DNA of 64,000 nt from Natronoarchaeum mannanilyticum (GCF_039522665.1 NZ_BAAADV010000001.1:930001-994000), one strand, 5' to 3'; positions 1 through 9,231 are shown, counted from the stretch's first letter. Notes: a model not told the origin generated them from the letters alone. Made by a program: numbers and translations.

Positions 1-882
1 GTCGGCAACATCGAGTCACAGGAGGGCGGCGACGGCTACCAGTTCTCCGTGACGCTCACCCAGGAGGCCGCGCCCGGGTACTCGGACCTGATGGTCGAGT
101 CCGGGATCGCGAGCAATCCCCAGTGCGCGTACTCCGAGGACACCGATCCCAGTCAGTGGGGCTACTGTCAGCTGATCGTCTACGACAACGAGACGATCAC
201 CGGACTGACGATGAACCCCGGGCTCGGCGACTTGATGGAAAACGACCAGTTCGCGCTGGATCCGACGTTCGTCGTCTCGACGCCGGACCGCCAGAGCGCC
301 CAGGAGATCCGCACCAGCATGCAGCAGGGTAGCCTGCCCGCGACGCTGGACCTGGGCGAGGACTCCAGCAGCTACGAAATCCAGCCCGATCAGGCCCAGC
401 AGTTCCGGACCAGCTCGGCGCTGACCGGCCTCATCGCGGTGCTAACGGTCGTGCTCGTGGTGTTCCTGCGGTACGGTAACCCGCGGGTCGCGGCGCCGAT
501 GTCGGTCACCGCGCTCTCGGAGGTGGTGATACTGCTCGGCTTCGCTGCGGCGATCAAGATGCCGATCGACCTCTCGCACGTCGCCGGGTTCATCGCGGTC
601 GTCGGGACCGGGGTGGACGACCTGATCATCATCGCCGACGAGGTGTTAGACGAGGGCGACGTCAGCTCCGGCCGGGTGTTCGACAGTCGGTTCCGGAAGG
701 CGTTCTGGGTGATCGGCGCCGCGGCGGCGACGACGATCATCGCGATGAGCCCGCTGGCGGTGCTCTCGCTCGGCGAGCTGCGCGGGTTCGCCATCATCAC
801 GATCCTCGGCGTGCTGATCGGCGTGTTCATCACCCGACCCGCCTACGGGAACATCCTCCGGCGGCTGAAGACGGACAAGTAG
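1..882 (+). CDS. secD: Protein-export membrane protein SecD, C-terminal part (5' end outside window)
   Basis: The reading frame is open from the first base, so the gene is cut by the window edge; 293 residues are visible. SecD is a membrane subunit of the SecDF complex that uses the ion gradient to help translocated proteins leave the Sec channel on the outer face. The visible part starts in the external domain and has five hydrophobic segments, from about residue 138 (TGLIAVLTVVLVVF) to the end. The stretch GTGVDDLIIIADE in the middle of the bundle is the RND/SecD-type transmembrane motif with paired Asp. A related RND transporter is possible, but the short cytoplasmic tail and the motif fit archaeal SecD. 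SecF would be expected just upstream, outside the window. Confidence 0.85.
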   Translation, partial: VGNIESQEGGDGYQFSVTLTQEAAPGYSDLMVESGIASNPQCAYSEDTDPSQWGYCQLIVYDNETITGLTMNPGLGDLMENDQFALDPTFVVSTPDRQSAQEIRTSMQQGSLPATLDLGEDSSSYEIQPDQAQQFRTSSALTGLIAVLTVVLVVFLRYGNPRVAAPMSVTALSEVVILLGFAAAIKMPIDLSHVAGFIAVVGTGVDDLIIIADEVLDEGDVSSGRVFDSRFRKAFWVIGAAAATTIIAMSPLAVLSLGELRGFAIITILGVLIGVFITRPAYGNILRRLKTDK

Positions 883-938
883 AGCGTTCGCTTTCGCTGG
901 CCGGATTCTCGTTTTGCGTCGTCGTTTCGCCGATTAGC

Positions 939-1586
939 TTAGAACTGATCCAACGCCGACTGCTCGGCGGCCGCCAGCGCGTCCTCGCAGGTGCCCCAGC
1001 TCTCGCGGGCGCAGTCCGGTAGCTCGCCGTACTCCTCGACGTACGACCGGATGAACTCGCGAGTGGTCGAGTCGCTCGGGTAGCCGCTGCCCACGTCGCC
1101 GTACGTCTCGGCGAGCGCGTCGACATGGCGATCCCGTGCGACCTTCGCGAGCACGCTCGCCGCGCTGACGACCGGGTACGTCTCGTCGGCGCCGTGTTCG
1201 GCGCATACCTCGACGTCGGCGTCGACGCCGTCGCCGACGCGTCGGGCGAACCGTTCGGCGTCGGTGTGGCAGGCGTCGACGATTCCCGCGGTTCCAGGCT
1301 CGACGACGGCGTCGAGCGCCCGCGCCTGGGCGTCGACGGTCAGCTCGTTCATCCCGGATTCGGGGGCGTCGATGCGCTCGGTCGGGATCTCCACGACGGA
1401 CGCCTGAACGCGGTCGTCGCCGCGCAGCTCGGCCGCGAGCTCCTCGCGGCGCTCCCGGGAGAGTTGCTTCGAGTCGTCGACGCCGGCCGGGATCGCCGCC
1501 GCGGCGTCGACCGCGACCGCCGCGACGAACATCGAGCCGAGCGCCGGGCCGCGGCCGGCCTCGTCGGCGCCGAAGGCGTACTCCAT
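939..1586 (-). CDS. rnhB: Ribonuclease HII
   Basis: This 215-aa protein cleaves RNA in RNA-DNA hybrids, removing primers and misincorporated ribonucleotides. The N-terminus has the RNase HII motif GADEAGRG with catalytic Asp8 and Glu9, followed by VDDSKQL near residue 40, a third acidic site in GIVDACHTD and the VSAASVLAKVARDR block in the middle. The size is normal for the archaeal enzyme. The frame is open further upstream to 1841, but that extension is Ser/Thr/Arg-rich and unlike a real haloarchaeal protein, and it overlaps the small gene at 1645-1809; the ATG at 1586 directly before EYAFGADEAG is the right start. It converges on secD and is separated from it by 56 nt. Confidence 0.95.
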   Translation of the reverse strand: MEYAFGADEAGRGPALGSMFVAAVAVDAAAAIPAGVDDSKQLSRERREELAAELRGDDRVQASVVEIPTERIDAPESGMNELTVDAQARALDAVVEPGTAGIVDACHTDAERFARRVGDGVDADVEVCAEHGADETYPVVSAASVLAKVARDRHVDALAETYGDVGSGYPSDSTTREFIRSYVEEYGELPDCARESWGTCEDALAAAEQSALDQF

Positions 1587-1644
1587 CGAGCGATAGCAGC
1601 CGCTGGGCGCGCAAAGTCGTTTCGCAAAAACATGGCGGGTGTGC

Positions 1645-1809
1645 TCAGTCGTCGGCCGCCGGCTCGGGCGCCGTCGGTTCGACGGGCTCGTCCTCGTCGT
1701 GCGGATCGTCATCGACGTGCAGGTCGTCCTCGACGCGCTCGTCGTCGGCGTCCGCTTCGAGCAGCTCCTCTTCGAGGGCCAGTTCGTCGTCGACGTAGTG
1801 ATGGCACAT
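1645..1809 (-). CDS. Small acidic MCHHY-type haloarchaeal protein (54 aa)
   Basis: This is a short frame of 54 codons beginning MCHHYVDDELALEEE and ending in PEPAADD before TGA at 1645-1647. More than 40 percent of the residues are Asp or Glu, which is the codon and amino acid signature of a genuine haloarchaeal protein, whereas the longer frames over the same DNA are Arg/Ser-rich. The Cys2-His3-His4 start could bind a metal. I recall short haloarchaeal proteins that begin the same way, but the function is unknown to me. It is transcribed toward rnhB, whose start lies 58 nt further on, so the two may share a transcript. Confidence 0.6.
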   Translation of the reverse strand: MCHHYVDDELALEEELLEADADDERVEDDLHVDDDPHDEDEPVEPTAPEPAADD

Positions 1810-1962
1810 ACTGTCTCCCCCTCCGTGGTACTATCTGGCACGAACGGGAATAAGCGTCACGCCGGCAGGAGACGGCCGTCGGTCGCGAGCCCGTCGGGAC
1901 GCCGAAGCTCCCTCGAATCGTCTGTAAACAGTTATCCGACTCGGCCCACAAGGACCCGGTAA

Positions 1963-2652
1963 ATGGCCAAAGACGTCAAGCCCACTCGGAAGAACCTGAT
2001 GGCGATCGAGGATCGCATCGAGCTCTCCGAGCGGGGCCACGACACGCTGGAGAAGAAGCGCGACGGCCTGATCATGGAGTTCATGGACATCCTCGACCAG
2101 GCCCAGGACGTCCGGGCGAACCTCGAGGCCGACTACGAGCACGCCCAGACGACGATCGACAAGGCCCGCGCGATGGAGGGCGACGTCGCGGTGCGGGGCG
2201 CGGCCGCCGCGCTCAAGGAGCACCCCGAGATCACGACCGAGTCCAAGAACATCATGGGCGTCGTCGTCCCCCAGATCGAGTCCACGCGCGTCAAGAAGAG
2301 CCTCGACCAGCGGGGCTACGGCGTGCTCGGCACCTCCGCGCGGATCGACGAGGCCGCCGAAGCCTACGAGGATCTGCTGGAGTCGATCATCCTCGCCGCC
2401 GAGGTCGAGACGGCGATGAAGAAGATGCTCGAGGAGATCGAGACGACCAAGCGGCGCGTCAACGCCCTGGAGTTCAAGCTCCTGCCCGACCTCAAGGAGA
2501 ACCAGGAGTACATCGAGCAGAAGCTCGAGGAGCAGGAGCGCGAGGAGATCTTCCGCATGAAGAAGATCAAGGAGAAAAAGGAGGAAGCCGAGGAAGAGGA
2601 GGAGCGCGCCGAGGCCGAGCGCGAGGCCGAGCCCCTGCAGGCCGACGACTGA
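1963..2652 (+). CDS. atpD: A-type ATP synthase subunit D
   Basis: The 229-aa product is the central-shaft subunit D of the archaeal A-type ATP synthase. It sits inside the A3B3 head and transmits rotation between the catalytic head and the membrane rotor. The start [13 protein letters not shown] followed by long heptad-like helices, the central segment GVVVPQIES and the C-terminal coiled coil (about residues 140-215) match subunit D throughout. The tail is very rich in Glu, a halophilic adaptation. The other atp genes are not in the window, so the subunit is either at the end of the atp cluster with secD/rnhB inserted, or detached from it. The ATG at 1963 gives the family's normal N-terminus. 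Confidence 0.95.
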   Translation: MAKDVKPTRKNLMAIEDRIELSERGHDTLEKKRDGLIMEFMDILDQAQDVRANLEADYEHAQTTIDKARAMEGDVAVRGAAAALKEHPEITTESKNIMGVVVPQIESTRVKKSLDQRGYGVLGTSARIDEAAEAYEDLLESIILAAEVETAMKKMLEEIETTKRRVNALEFKLLPDLKENQEYIEQKLEEQEREEIFRMKKIKEKKEEAEEEEERAEAEREAEPLQADD

Positions 2653-2712
2653 CAGACGCGTCTCGTTTCGTTCTCCCGATGACTTTTCTCGCTTCGCGCC
2701 GTTCCAACCAGC

Positions 2713-3123
2713 ATGCGCTGTGACGCCTGCGGCGACGAGAGCGTGGTCGCGTTCGACGTGCCCGACGAGCTGCGCGAGTACGCGCCTGACGAGGCGGGCG
2801 TGGCCGCGATCTGCCCGACCTGTCTCGACGTCCGGTCCGCGTCCGACGCCGACGTGCAGGGTGGCGACGCCGCGGACGCCGCTGCGTCAGCCCACGACGC
2901 CTTCCCGGCCGATCCGGACGCCGCCGCGGGGGTCGCGCTGCTGCTCGGATTGCTGGAGTCGCTGGTGCTGAACAAGTCCGAAATCCAGTCGCTGGTCGAC
3001 CACCTCGAAGCGAGCGGTACGGACGTGTTCCTCGTGCTGGATCGGTTAGAGGCCGATCCGGACGTCGACCCGCAGGTGGATCTGGAGCGGCGGCGACCGC
3101 AGCTCCAGCAGCTGATCGAGTAA
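2713..3123 (+). CDS. Haloarchaeal zinc-ribbon protein (possibly DUF6276)
   Basis: This 136-aa protein begins with two CxxC pairs (Cys3/Cys6 and Cys34/Cys37), which form a likely zinc ribbon. An acidic, Ala-rich linker and a helical C-terminal half follow, with the segment ALLLGLLESLVLNKSEI and an acidic/Gln-rich end. I believe it belongs to the haloarchaeal DUF6276 family, but I am not certain of the number. No enzymatic motif is visible. It lies 60 nt after atpD on the same strand and ends 1 nt before the convergent E1-alpha gene. The ATG at 2713 directly precedes the first CxxC. Confidence 0.8.
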   Translation: MRCDACGDESVVAFDVPDELREYAPDEAGVAAICPTCLDVRSASDADVQGGDAADAAASAHDAFPADPDAAAGVALLLGLLESLVLNKSEIQSLVDHLEASGTDVFLVLDRLEADPDVDPQVDLERRRPQLQQLIE

Positions 3124-3124
3124 C

Positions 3125-4222
3125 CTACTCTTCGTCCGCAGTCGTCTCGCCATCGCCGTCGGTGCCGGTCGCGCCGTCGCTGCTCGGCCGCGCCTCTCCT
3201 TCGCCGTCAGTCTGCGTCAGCAGCTCTCGCTTTTGTCGTTCCAGTTCCGGCGGCAGGGTGTCGTAGACATGGTCGAACACCTCGCCGGCGGATGGGTCGG
3301 ACACCGCTTCTGCGCGCCCGACCGCCCGATCGACGGCGTCGCCGGCGCCCGCGCGGATCGCCTCGCAGGTTTCGGCGTCGAGCAGCCCCTGCTCGATCAG
3401 GTACGCCTCGTAGCGCTCGACCGGGTCGGCGGTGCGCCACTCGGGGAACTCGGGGGCGTCCTCGCGGTACCGGGAGGGGTCGTCGCTCGTGGTGTGGGCG
3501 CCCTGCCGGTAGGTCAGGCTCTCGACGAGCACCGGCTCGCCCGCTCGCGCCTGCTCCAGAGCGGCGGCGACGACGTCCCGGACCGCCAGCGGATCGTTGC
3601 CGTCGACGCGCTCGCCGTCGATGCCGTAGGCGTCGGCTTTCTCGGCAATGGTGGGGCTGGCAGTCTGGCGCTCGGCCGGCATCGAGATGGCCCAGCCGTT
3701 GTTCTCGCAGAGGAAGACGACCGGGGCGTCGAACACGCCCGCGAAGTTGACGGCCTCGTGGAAGTCGCCCTCGCTGGTCGCGCCGTCGCCGAACAGGCAC
3801 AGCACGGCGTTGTCGTCGTCCCGGTAGTCCGCGGCCATCCCCACCCCGACGGCGTGGGGGAGCTGTGTCGCGATGGGCACCGCCTGCGGGAACACGGGGC
3901 GGTCATGGTTCGAGCGGAACTCGGCGTGCCCTCGCCGGAACAGGAGGAGGTCGCTCATCGGGACGCCGCGGGCGATCTGGGCGGCGTTCGAGCGGTACGT
4001 CGGGACGAGCCAGTCGTCGCCCGCCATCGCGCGAACGGCGCCGACCTGCGTCGCCTCCTGGCCCCTGAACGGCGGGTAGCCGCTCATCCAGCCGCGGCGC
4101 TGGAGCGCGAGCGCGCGCTCGTCGAAGCGCCGCGCCCGGACCATCTCGCGGTAGATCGCGAGCGCGGCGTCCGCCGAGACACCTGTTTCGTCGAGATCGC
4201 GCTCGTCGATAACCCTGTACAC
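3125..4222 (-). CDS. Thiamine-diphosphate-dependent dehydrogenase, E1 component alpha subunit
   Basis: The 365-aa product resembles the alpha subunit of pyruvate or branched-chain 2-oxoacid dehydrogenase E1, which decarboxylates a 2-oxoacid on thiamine diphosphate. The ThDP/metal motif GDG (about residue 145) ends in ENNGWAIS, the usual spacing of GDG-x(24-27)-NN, and the phosphorylation-loop region YRQGAHTTSDDPSRYR is present. I chose the GTG at 4222 (VYRVIDERDL): it gives the family length, and a TTAA box lies about 25 nt upstream, as expected for a leaderless transcript. The frame extends to 4963 but then runs antisense into the beta-galactosidase. No E1-beta, E2 or E3 gene is nearby, so its partner and substrate are unknown. 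Confidence 0.85.
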   Translation of the reverse strand: MYRVIDERDLDETGVSADAALAIYREMVRARRFDERALALQRRGWMSGYPPFRGQEATQVGAVRAMAGDDWLVPTYRSNAAQIARGVPMSDLLLFRRGHAEFRSNHDRPVFPQAVPIATQLPHAVGVGMAADYRDDDNAVLCLFGDGATSEGDFHEAVNFAGVFDAPVVFLCENNGWAISMPAERQTASPTIAEKADAYGIDGERVDGNDPLAVRDVVAAALEQARAGEPVLVESLTYRQGAHTTSDDPSRYREDAPEFPEWRTADPVERYEAYLIEQGLLDAETCEAIRAGAGDAVDRAVGRAEAVSDPSAGEVFDHVYDTLPPELERQKRELLTQTDGEGEARPSSDGATGTDGDGETTADEE

Positions 4223-4308
4223 GCACTGTGCGACGTGCGGCCGCGGCTTAACCGTTCGGCCGGCGCGAAAGAATAGAGCGAACGGGGCGTCGCGACGCCA
4301 GCGCCGAC

Positions 4309-7300
4309 TTACTCGTCGGCGTCGGGCAGCGTCCGATTGGCGAGCGCCATCGGATCGGCGTCGTCGGGATCGAACGGCCGGAGCACGACGCTGAACGCGG
4401 TCGAGTCGACCGGGACCTGGTAGCGGTCGATCGGGTCGGTCGGCGTCCCGCCGACGCCGGTCACGCGGTGGTCGAGGTTGAACCCGACCGAGCCGCGCTC
4501 CTCCAGTTCGTACTGGTGCTCGGCCTCGTCGAGGTTCGCCCACTGTTCGAGGCTGACGTTGGCGTCCTCGTCGCCGGGCATCCCGAGCAGCGAGACGTCG
4601 CCGTCCGAGAGCGTCGCCCAGCGCGTCTGGGCCTTGTTCCCGTTGTCCGTCGGCGGCAGGTAGGGGACGTACTGCTCGTCGACCGAGCCAGCGTGGCGCC
4701 CGATCGGGACGCCCCACTTGCGGTCGGGGTAAGTCTCCAGCTCGCCGCGGCCGTACCACTCGAACTCCTCGAACCGCTCGGGCAGTTCGAGCTGGACGCC
4801 GACCTTCGGGAGCCATCCCGTCACCGCGTCGCGCAGCGGCGCGTTCGGATCGGCTTCGACGTCCATTCGCACGTCGCCACTCCCGTAGATCCGGTAGCGG
4901 TACTGCATCTCGAAGCCCATCTCCGTCGACTCGCCCTCCTCGAACTCGTCCAGTTCGTACCACAGCACCGTGCTCTCGGGCGGTTCGTCGAAGCCCGAGG
5001 AGATTTCGCTCGCCGACAGCGCCCGGTCGTAGATCCGCACCTCGTCGATCGTCGTCGCCGTGTACCGGTCGGTGTTCTCGGCGTTGTGCCCGACGTGGAC
5101 CGGGAACGACGACCGGTTGACGCTCGTCGCACCGTGACTACTGCTTCCCAGCAGCTCCCCGTCCAGGTACATCCGCAGTTCCCCGTCGGTCGCGACGCCG
5201 GTCAGCGTGTGCCACTCGTCCTCTGCGAGGTCAGCGGGCACCGGCTCGTTGAGCGTGATCCAGGTGTCCTGGTAGATGAAGAACTGGAGTTCGTTGCTGT
5301 CGGAGACCTTCAGCGCGTACTGGTGGTCGCCCTTGCTGACGAACGGGTTGTTCTGGCCGTTCGCGGGGAGCCCCTTGAATCGCACCTGGATCGTGAACTC
5401 CGGCGCGCCGAAGTCGAGGCTGGCGTCGTTGCCGGCGTCGATGTACTGGGACTCGCCGTCGAGCGCGACGGCCTGGCCGCTCTGGCCCGAGACGATCTCG
5501 GGGTCGCCGACGACCTCGCCGCCGTTCCCCTCGCCCGAGGCGTCCGGCGTAACCAGCGGCGGCGGGAGCTCGGTCCCCGCCGCGAAGCCGTCGACCGACA
5601 CCTCCACCAGCGAGTCGTCGAGCGCGTTCGTCTCGACGGACTCGACGGTGTGGGTCAGGTCGTCGAGGCCGGCGTCGTACCACGAGAGCGCGGGCGCCGA
5701 CCCCCACTGCTGGATCTCGTTCATGATCGGCGCGCGCCACGAGCTAAACAGCGGGCCGCGGTCGAGCAGCTCGCTGCCGTCGTACGCCATCGAGGATAGC
5801 GTCCCCGCGTCGGCGTCGACGACGTACTCGAACTCGTCGCCGGAAACTGTGATGTCGGCATCGCTCTCATCGACCGAGAGCGACGGCATGGCGTCGAGCG
5901 ATTCCGGCTCCGGCTCGGGCGCGTCGACGGGCATCTCCAACTGTTCGAAGGCGACCTCGTGGCCGGCGTCGGCGTAGTCGGTGTCTTCTGCGAGGGCGAA
6001 CCGCACCGTCAGCCGGTACTCGACGCCCGGCTCGGGGTCGGCGGGCACCTCGACGCCGAGGCCGACGCGGCGCGTCTCGCCCGGTTCGACGTCGACGTCG
6101 ATCTCGCCCGTCTCGATCGTCTCGTCGTCCGCGATCAGCTCCCACGACCCCTCCAGGGCGTCGAGGTCGGTGAAGTTGTAGCGGTTCGAGACGTAGATCT
6201 CGCCGTCCTCAACGGCGGCGTCGGCGACGCCGACCGGCTGGTGGGCGTGCTTGAGCTGCCACAGCTCGGGCTGGGGATCGCGATCGGACCAGACCAGCCC
6301 GTTGAGGCAGAACGCCCCGTCCGGGCCGTCGCTGTGGTAGAACTGGAACTTCTCGCCGTCCTCGGTGACGTCGTCGAGATCCTGGTTAACCCAGTCCCAG
6401 ATGAACCCGCCGACGAGGCTCTTGTCCCGCAGCAGGTCCGCGAAGTCGTAGGCCGCGACAGCGCCGTCGTCGAGCTCGCCGTCGGCGTCGCCCGCTTCGT
6501 CGGCGCTCACGGCGCGATCGTAGATGCCGACGCCGTCGACGGTGAGAGCCGCGTCGGCGTGGCGGCCCTCGCGACCGCGATCGGCGTCGCCGCCAATCCG
6601 AACCGGCCCATCGCCGGCCGGCAGGTCCGAGATGGAGTGGCCCACCGCGGCGACGCGTTCGCCGTCGACGTGGATCGCGAGTTCGCTCGCGTCCGCGACG
6701 CCGACCACCGTCGTCCAGTCGTCGAGCGCGCCGACAGGGAGCGACGCCGAAGCCGACGCCTCGCCGCCCGCGAGCGAGAACTCGATCTCGCCGTCCGAGA
6801 GCGTCAAGGCGTAGCGGTCGTCATCCACGACGACTGGCGCGTCGGCGCTCGCGTCGAGATCGTCGCCGCGGATCGTCGCGCCGACCGTGAGCCCGACGCC
6901 GACGTCGAGGCTCGCGTCGCGCCGGATCTCGATCGCGTCGCCGGCACCGAGGGCGACGGCGCCGTCGGTGTTCCCGCCCGGCGCGGCGTCCGGCCCGGGG
7001 ACGACCTCGGGCGAGCCGACGAGCGCGCCCGGATTGTCCGAGCCGCTCCGATCGGTCGCCTCTCGGACGGGCGGCTTGATGTGCTCGTTCCACATCTCGT
7101 GGACGAGCCCTAAGCTGTTGCCCATCGCGTGGTTGTACTCGCCCATCACGACCGGGCGGAGCCCGTCGCCGATGTAGGAGCCGTCGGCGACCGACAGGAT
7201 GGTGCCGACGTCGGGGTACCGCGGCCCGAGCATGTCGCCGTACTCGACGTTCCAGCCGCCGCCGTTGGGCTGGTGGTAGAGCAGTCGATCGGGCGCGAGC

Positions 7301-9231
7301 CCCTCCACCGCCCCGTCGAAGGACTCGACGTTGCTGACGCCGGCGACGTCCGAGGTGTCCGCGGGGATGTACTCGTCGGAGTCGGCCGCCATCGACGCCA
7401 TCTCCAGGTGCTCGGCGCCGGTGCCGGCCTCATTCCCGGTCGACCAGCTGAAGATCGACGCGTGGTTGCGATCACGGAGCACCATCCGGCGGAACTGCGA
7501 GACGGCCTGGTCGTGGTAGACCTCGGTGTTCGCGAGCAGACCGCCCCACCAGTGGGTCTCGACGCAGACCTCGTCCTGCACGTAGACGCCGTACTCGTCG
7601 GCGAGCCGGTACAGCGACGGGTCGTTCGGGTAGTGGGAGGTCCGGATCGAGTTGACGTTGAACCGCTTCATCGTCTCGATGTCTTCCCGTACCCGGTCGA
7701 TCGGGACCGTCCGGCCGAAGTCGGGGTCGGTCTCGTGGCGGTTCACGCCCTGGATGTCGACCGGCTCCCCGTTGACCAGCACCTCTGCGCCCTGCTGGCC
7801 GCGGGTCGTCTCGAAGGTGCGGAAGCCGACCTTCTCCAGCATCGCCTCGGTCGTCCGGCCGTCGGCGTCGACGAGCTCCAGCGCGAGCTGGTAGAGGTTC
7901 GGATGCTCGGCCGACCACTTGTCGGGATCCTCGACGTCGGCGTCGAGCGAGACGACGGCGCCGTCCTCGTCGACGGTCGCGGTCGCCTCGATCGTCGTGA
8001 CCTTGCGCCCGCGCGGCGGGTTGTCGCCCGGACCGCGCCCGTGCGGCGGGCCGCCTCGTTCGCCGGGACCGCGGCCGTCGGGCGGGCCGCGTTCCCTCGA
8101 CTTGTCGTGTCCCTTCTTCTTGCCGTTGCCACGCTTTGCCGCGTTCGCTCTTCCCTTCCCGCGCGGCGGGCCGCGCCCCGGCTTCGTCCGGTCGGTCTCG
8201 TAGAGGTGCGCGCGCACCTCGTACTCCCCCGCGGGCGCGTCGCCGTAGTTGGCGATCTCGGCGTCGATCCGGAGTTGGCCGTCCTCGTAGTCGTCGTCGA
8301 GGTCGGTCCGCGCGTAGAAGTCCCGGAGGTGGACCGTCGGCGTCGCGAACAGGTAGACGCTCCGGAAGATGCCGGCGTACCGGAACATGTCGATCGTCTC
8401 CAGGGCCTCGCTGTCGGCCCAGCGGTACACCTGTACCGTCACCTGGTGGTCGCCGCCGGCTTCGACGTGGTCGCCGACGCCGAACTCGGCGGGCGTCATC
8501 GAGCCGGTGCGGAAGCCGACGTACTCGCCGTCGACCCACACGAAGAAGGCCTGCTTGACCCCCTCGAAGTGCAGGAACGTCTCCCGGCCGTCCCACTCGG
8601 CGGGCACCGAGAACTCTCGTCGGTAGGTTCCAACGGGGTCGAGGCCGTCGTCGTCGACGCCGGGGACGTCGACGGTGCCGTCGTCGCCGGGGACGAGCTC
8701 GCCGTCCTGTCCCGGCTCGTAGACGTCCCACGTGATCGAGTTGTTCGTGTAGATCCGCTGGTCGTACCCCTGCGTCTGCCAGACGCCGGGGACGTCGATC
8801 GATCCCCAGTCGTCGGCCCCGAGGTCGTCGTACGAGTCGGGGAGGTCGTCGGGATTCTCGTGGAACGCGAACTGCCACTCTCCGTTGAGCAGCCGGACGT
8901 ACTCGGACTCGGCGAACCGCGCTTCGAGTTCGGTGAACGGCTCGTCGGCCTGCCGGGCCGCCCGTACGGATCCGTAGGGGACCGCGGTGGTGACGTGTGT
9001 CGGTTCGACGTTCTCCGCGACCGTCTCGGGATCCTCGAGATACGCCGCGAGGTTCGAGATCCGGCCGGGGTCGCCCGGCCCGTCCGACGGCGCCGCGGCG
9101 CCGGACTGGGCGCCGACGCCCGCCGCCAGCGCCGCCATCCCGGTCGCCTGCAGGAACTTCCGTCGCGTCGGCGAGAGCCGATCGCGAGGTGACTGTTCGG
9201 TCTCCGCCTCCCGTCGCTGTGAGTCGCTCAT
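4309..9231 (-). CDS. Secreted GH2 beta-galactosidase with two nested LamG-like domains
   Basis: The 1640-aa protein is a LacZ-like glycoside hydrolase family 2 enzyme exported by the Tat route: TRRKFLQAT precedes a hydrophobic Ala/Gly stretch (residues about 23-48), with no lipobox Cys. The sugar-binding, Ig-like and TIM-barrel domains follow in order. Glu601 in STGNEAGTG is the expected acid/base, Glu698 in MGEYNHAMGNSLG the nucleophile, and the metal-site region reads DEVCVETHW. About 200 residues with LamG features (about 738-930) interrupt the barrel before GGFIWDWVNQ, and a second LamG-like domain (about 1230-1415) interrupts the C-terminal Bgal_small region. A basic Gly/Pro/Arg-rich insert occupies residues 349-408. 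The start at 9231 sits just before the Tat signal; the upstream 9300-9380 stretch is AT-rich and may hold the promoter. The substrate (beta-galactosides of algal or plant origin) is inferred. Confidence 0.9.
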   Translation of the reverse strand: MSDSQRREAETEQSPRDRLSPTRRKFLQATGMAALAAGVGAQSGAAAPSDGPGDPGRISNLAAYLEDPETVAENVEPTHVTTAVPYGSVRAARQADEPFTELEARFAESEYVRLLNGEWQFAFHENPDDLPDSYDDLGADDWGSIDVPGVWQTQGYDQRIYTNNSITWDVYEPGQDGELVPGDDGTVDVPGVDDDGLDPVGTYRREFSVPAEWDGRETFLHFEGVKQAFFVWVDGEYVGFRTGSMTPAEFGVGDHVEAGGDHQVTVQVYRWADSEALETIDMFRYAGIFRSVYLFATPTVHLRDFYARTDLDDDYEDGQLRIDAEIANYGDAPAGEYEVRAHLYETDRTKPGRGPPRGKGRANAAKRGNGKKKGHDKSRERGPPDGRGPGERGGPPHGRGPGDNPPRGRKVTTIEATATVDEDGAVVSLDADVEDPDKWSAEHPNLYQLALELVDADGRTTEAMLEKVGFRTFETTRGQQGAEVLVNGEPVDIQGVNRHETDPDFGRTVPIDRVREDIETMKRFNVNSIRTSHYPNDPSLYRLADEYGVYVQDEVCVETHWWGGLLANTEVYHDQAVSQFRRMVLRDRNHASIFSWSTGNEAGTGAEHLEMASMAADSDEYIPADTSDVAGVSNVESFDGAVEGLAPDRLLYHQPNGGGWNVEYGDMLGPRYPDVGTILSVADGSYIGDGLRPVVMGEYNHAMGNSLGLVHEMWNEHIKPPVREATDRSGSDNPGALVGSPEVVPGPDAAPGGNTDGAVALGAGDAIEIRRDASLDVGVGLTVGATIRGDDLDASADAPVVVDDDRYALTLSDGEIEFSLAGGEASASASLPVGALDDWTTVVGVADASELAIHVDGERVAAVGHSISDLPAGDGPVRIGGDADRGREGRHADAALTVDGVGIYDRAVSADEAGDADGELDDGAVAAYDFADLLRDKSLVGGFIWDWVNQDLDDVTEDGEKFQFYHSDGPDGAFCLNGLVWSDRDPQPELWQLKHAHQPVGVADAAVEDGEIYVSNRYNFTDLDALEGSWELIADDETIETGEIDVDVEPGETRRVGLGVEVPADPEPGVEYRLTVRFALAEDTDYADAGHEVAFEQLEMPVDAPEPEPESLDAMPSLSVDESDADITVSGDEFEYVVDADAGTLSSMAYDGSELLDRGPLFSSWRAPIMNEIQQWGSAPALSWYDAGLDDLTHTVESVETNALDDSLVEVSVDGFAAGTELPPPLVTPDASGEGNGGEVVGDPEIVSGQSGQAVALDGESQYIDAGNDASLDFGAPEFTIQVRFKGLPANGQNNPFVSKGDHQYALKVSDSNELQFFIYQDTWITLNEPVPADLAEDEWHTLTGVATDGELRMYLDGELLGSSSHGATSVNRSSFPVHVGHNAENTDRYTATTIDEVRIYDRALSASEISSGFDEPPESTVLWYELDEFEEGESTEMGFEMQYRYRIYGSGDVRMDVEADPNAPLRDAVTGWLPKVGVQLELPERFEEFEWYGRGELETYPDRKWGVPIGRHAGSVDEQYVPYLPPTDNGNKAQTRWATLSDGDVSLLGMPGDEDANVSLEQWANLDEAEHQYELEERGSVGFNLDHRVTGVGGTPTDPIDRYQVPVDSTAFSVVLRPFDPDDADPMALANRTLPDADE

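Noticed and set aside
3125-4963. E1-alpha gene starting at 4963 (612 aa)
   Set aside because: The first 247 residues are Arg-rich and antisense to the beta-galactosidase; the GTG at 4222 fits family length and promoter position.
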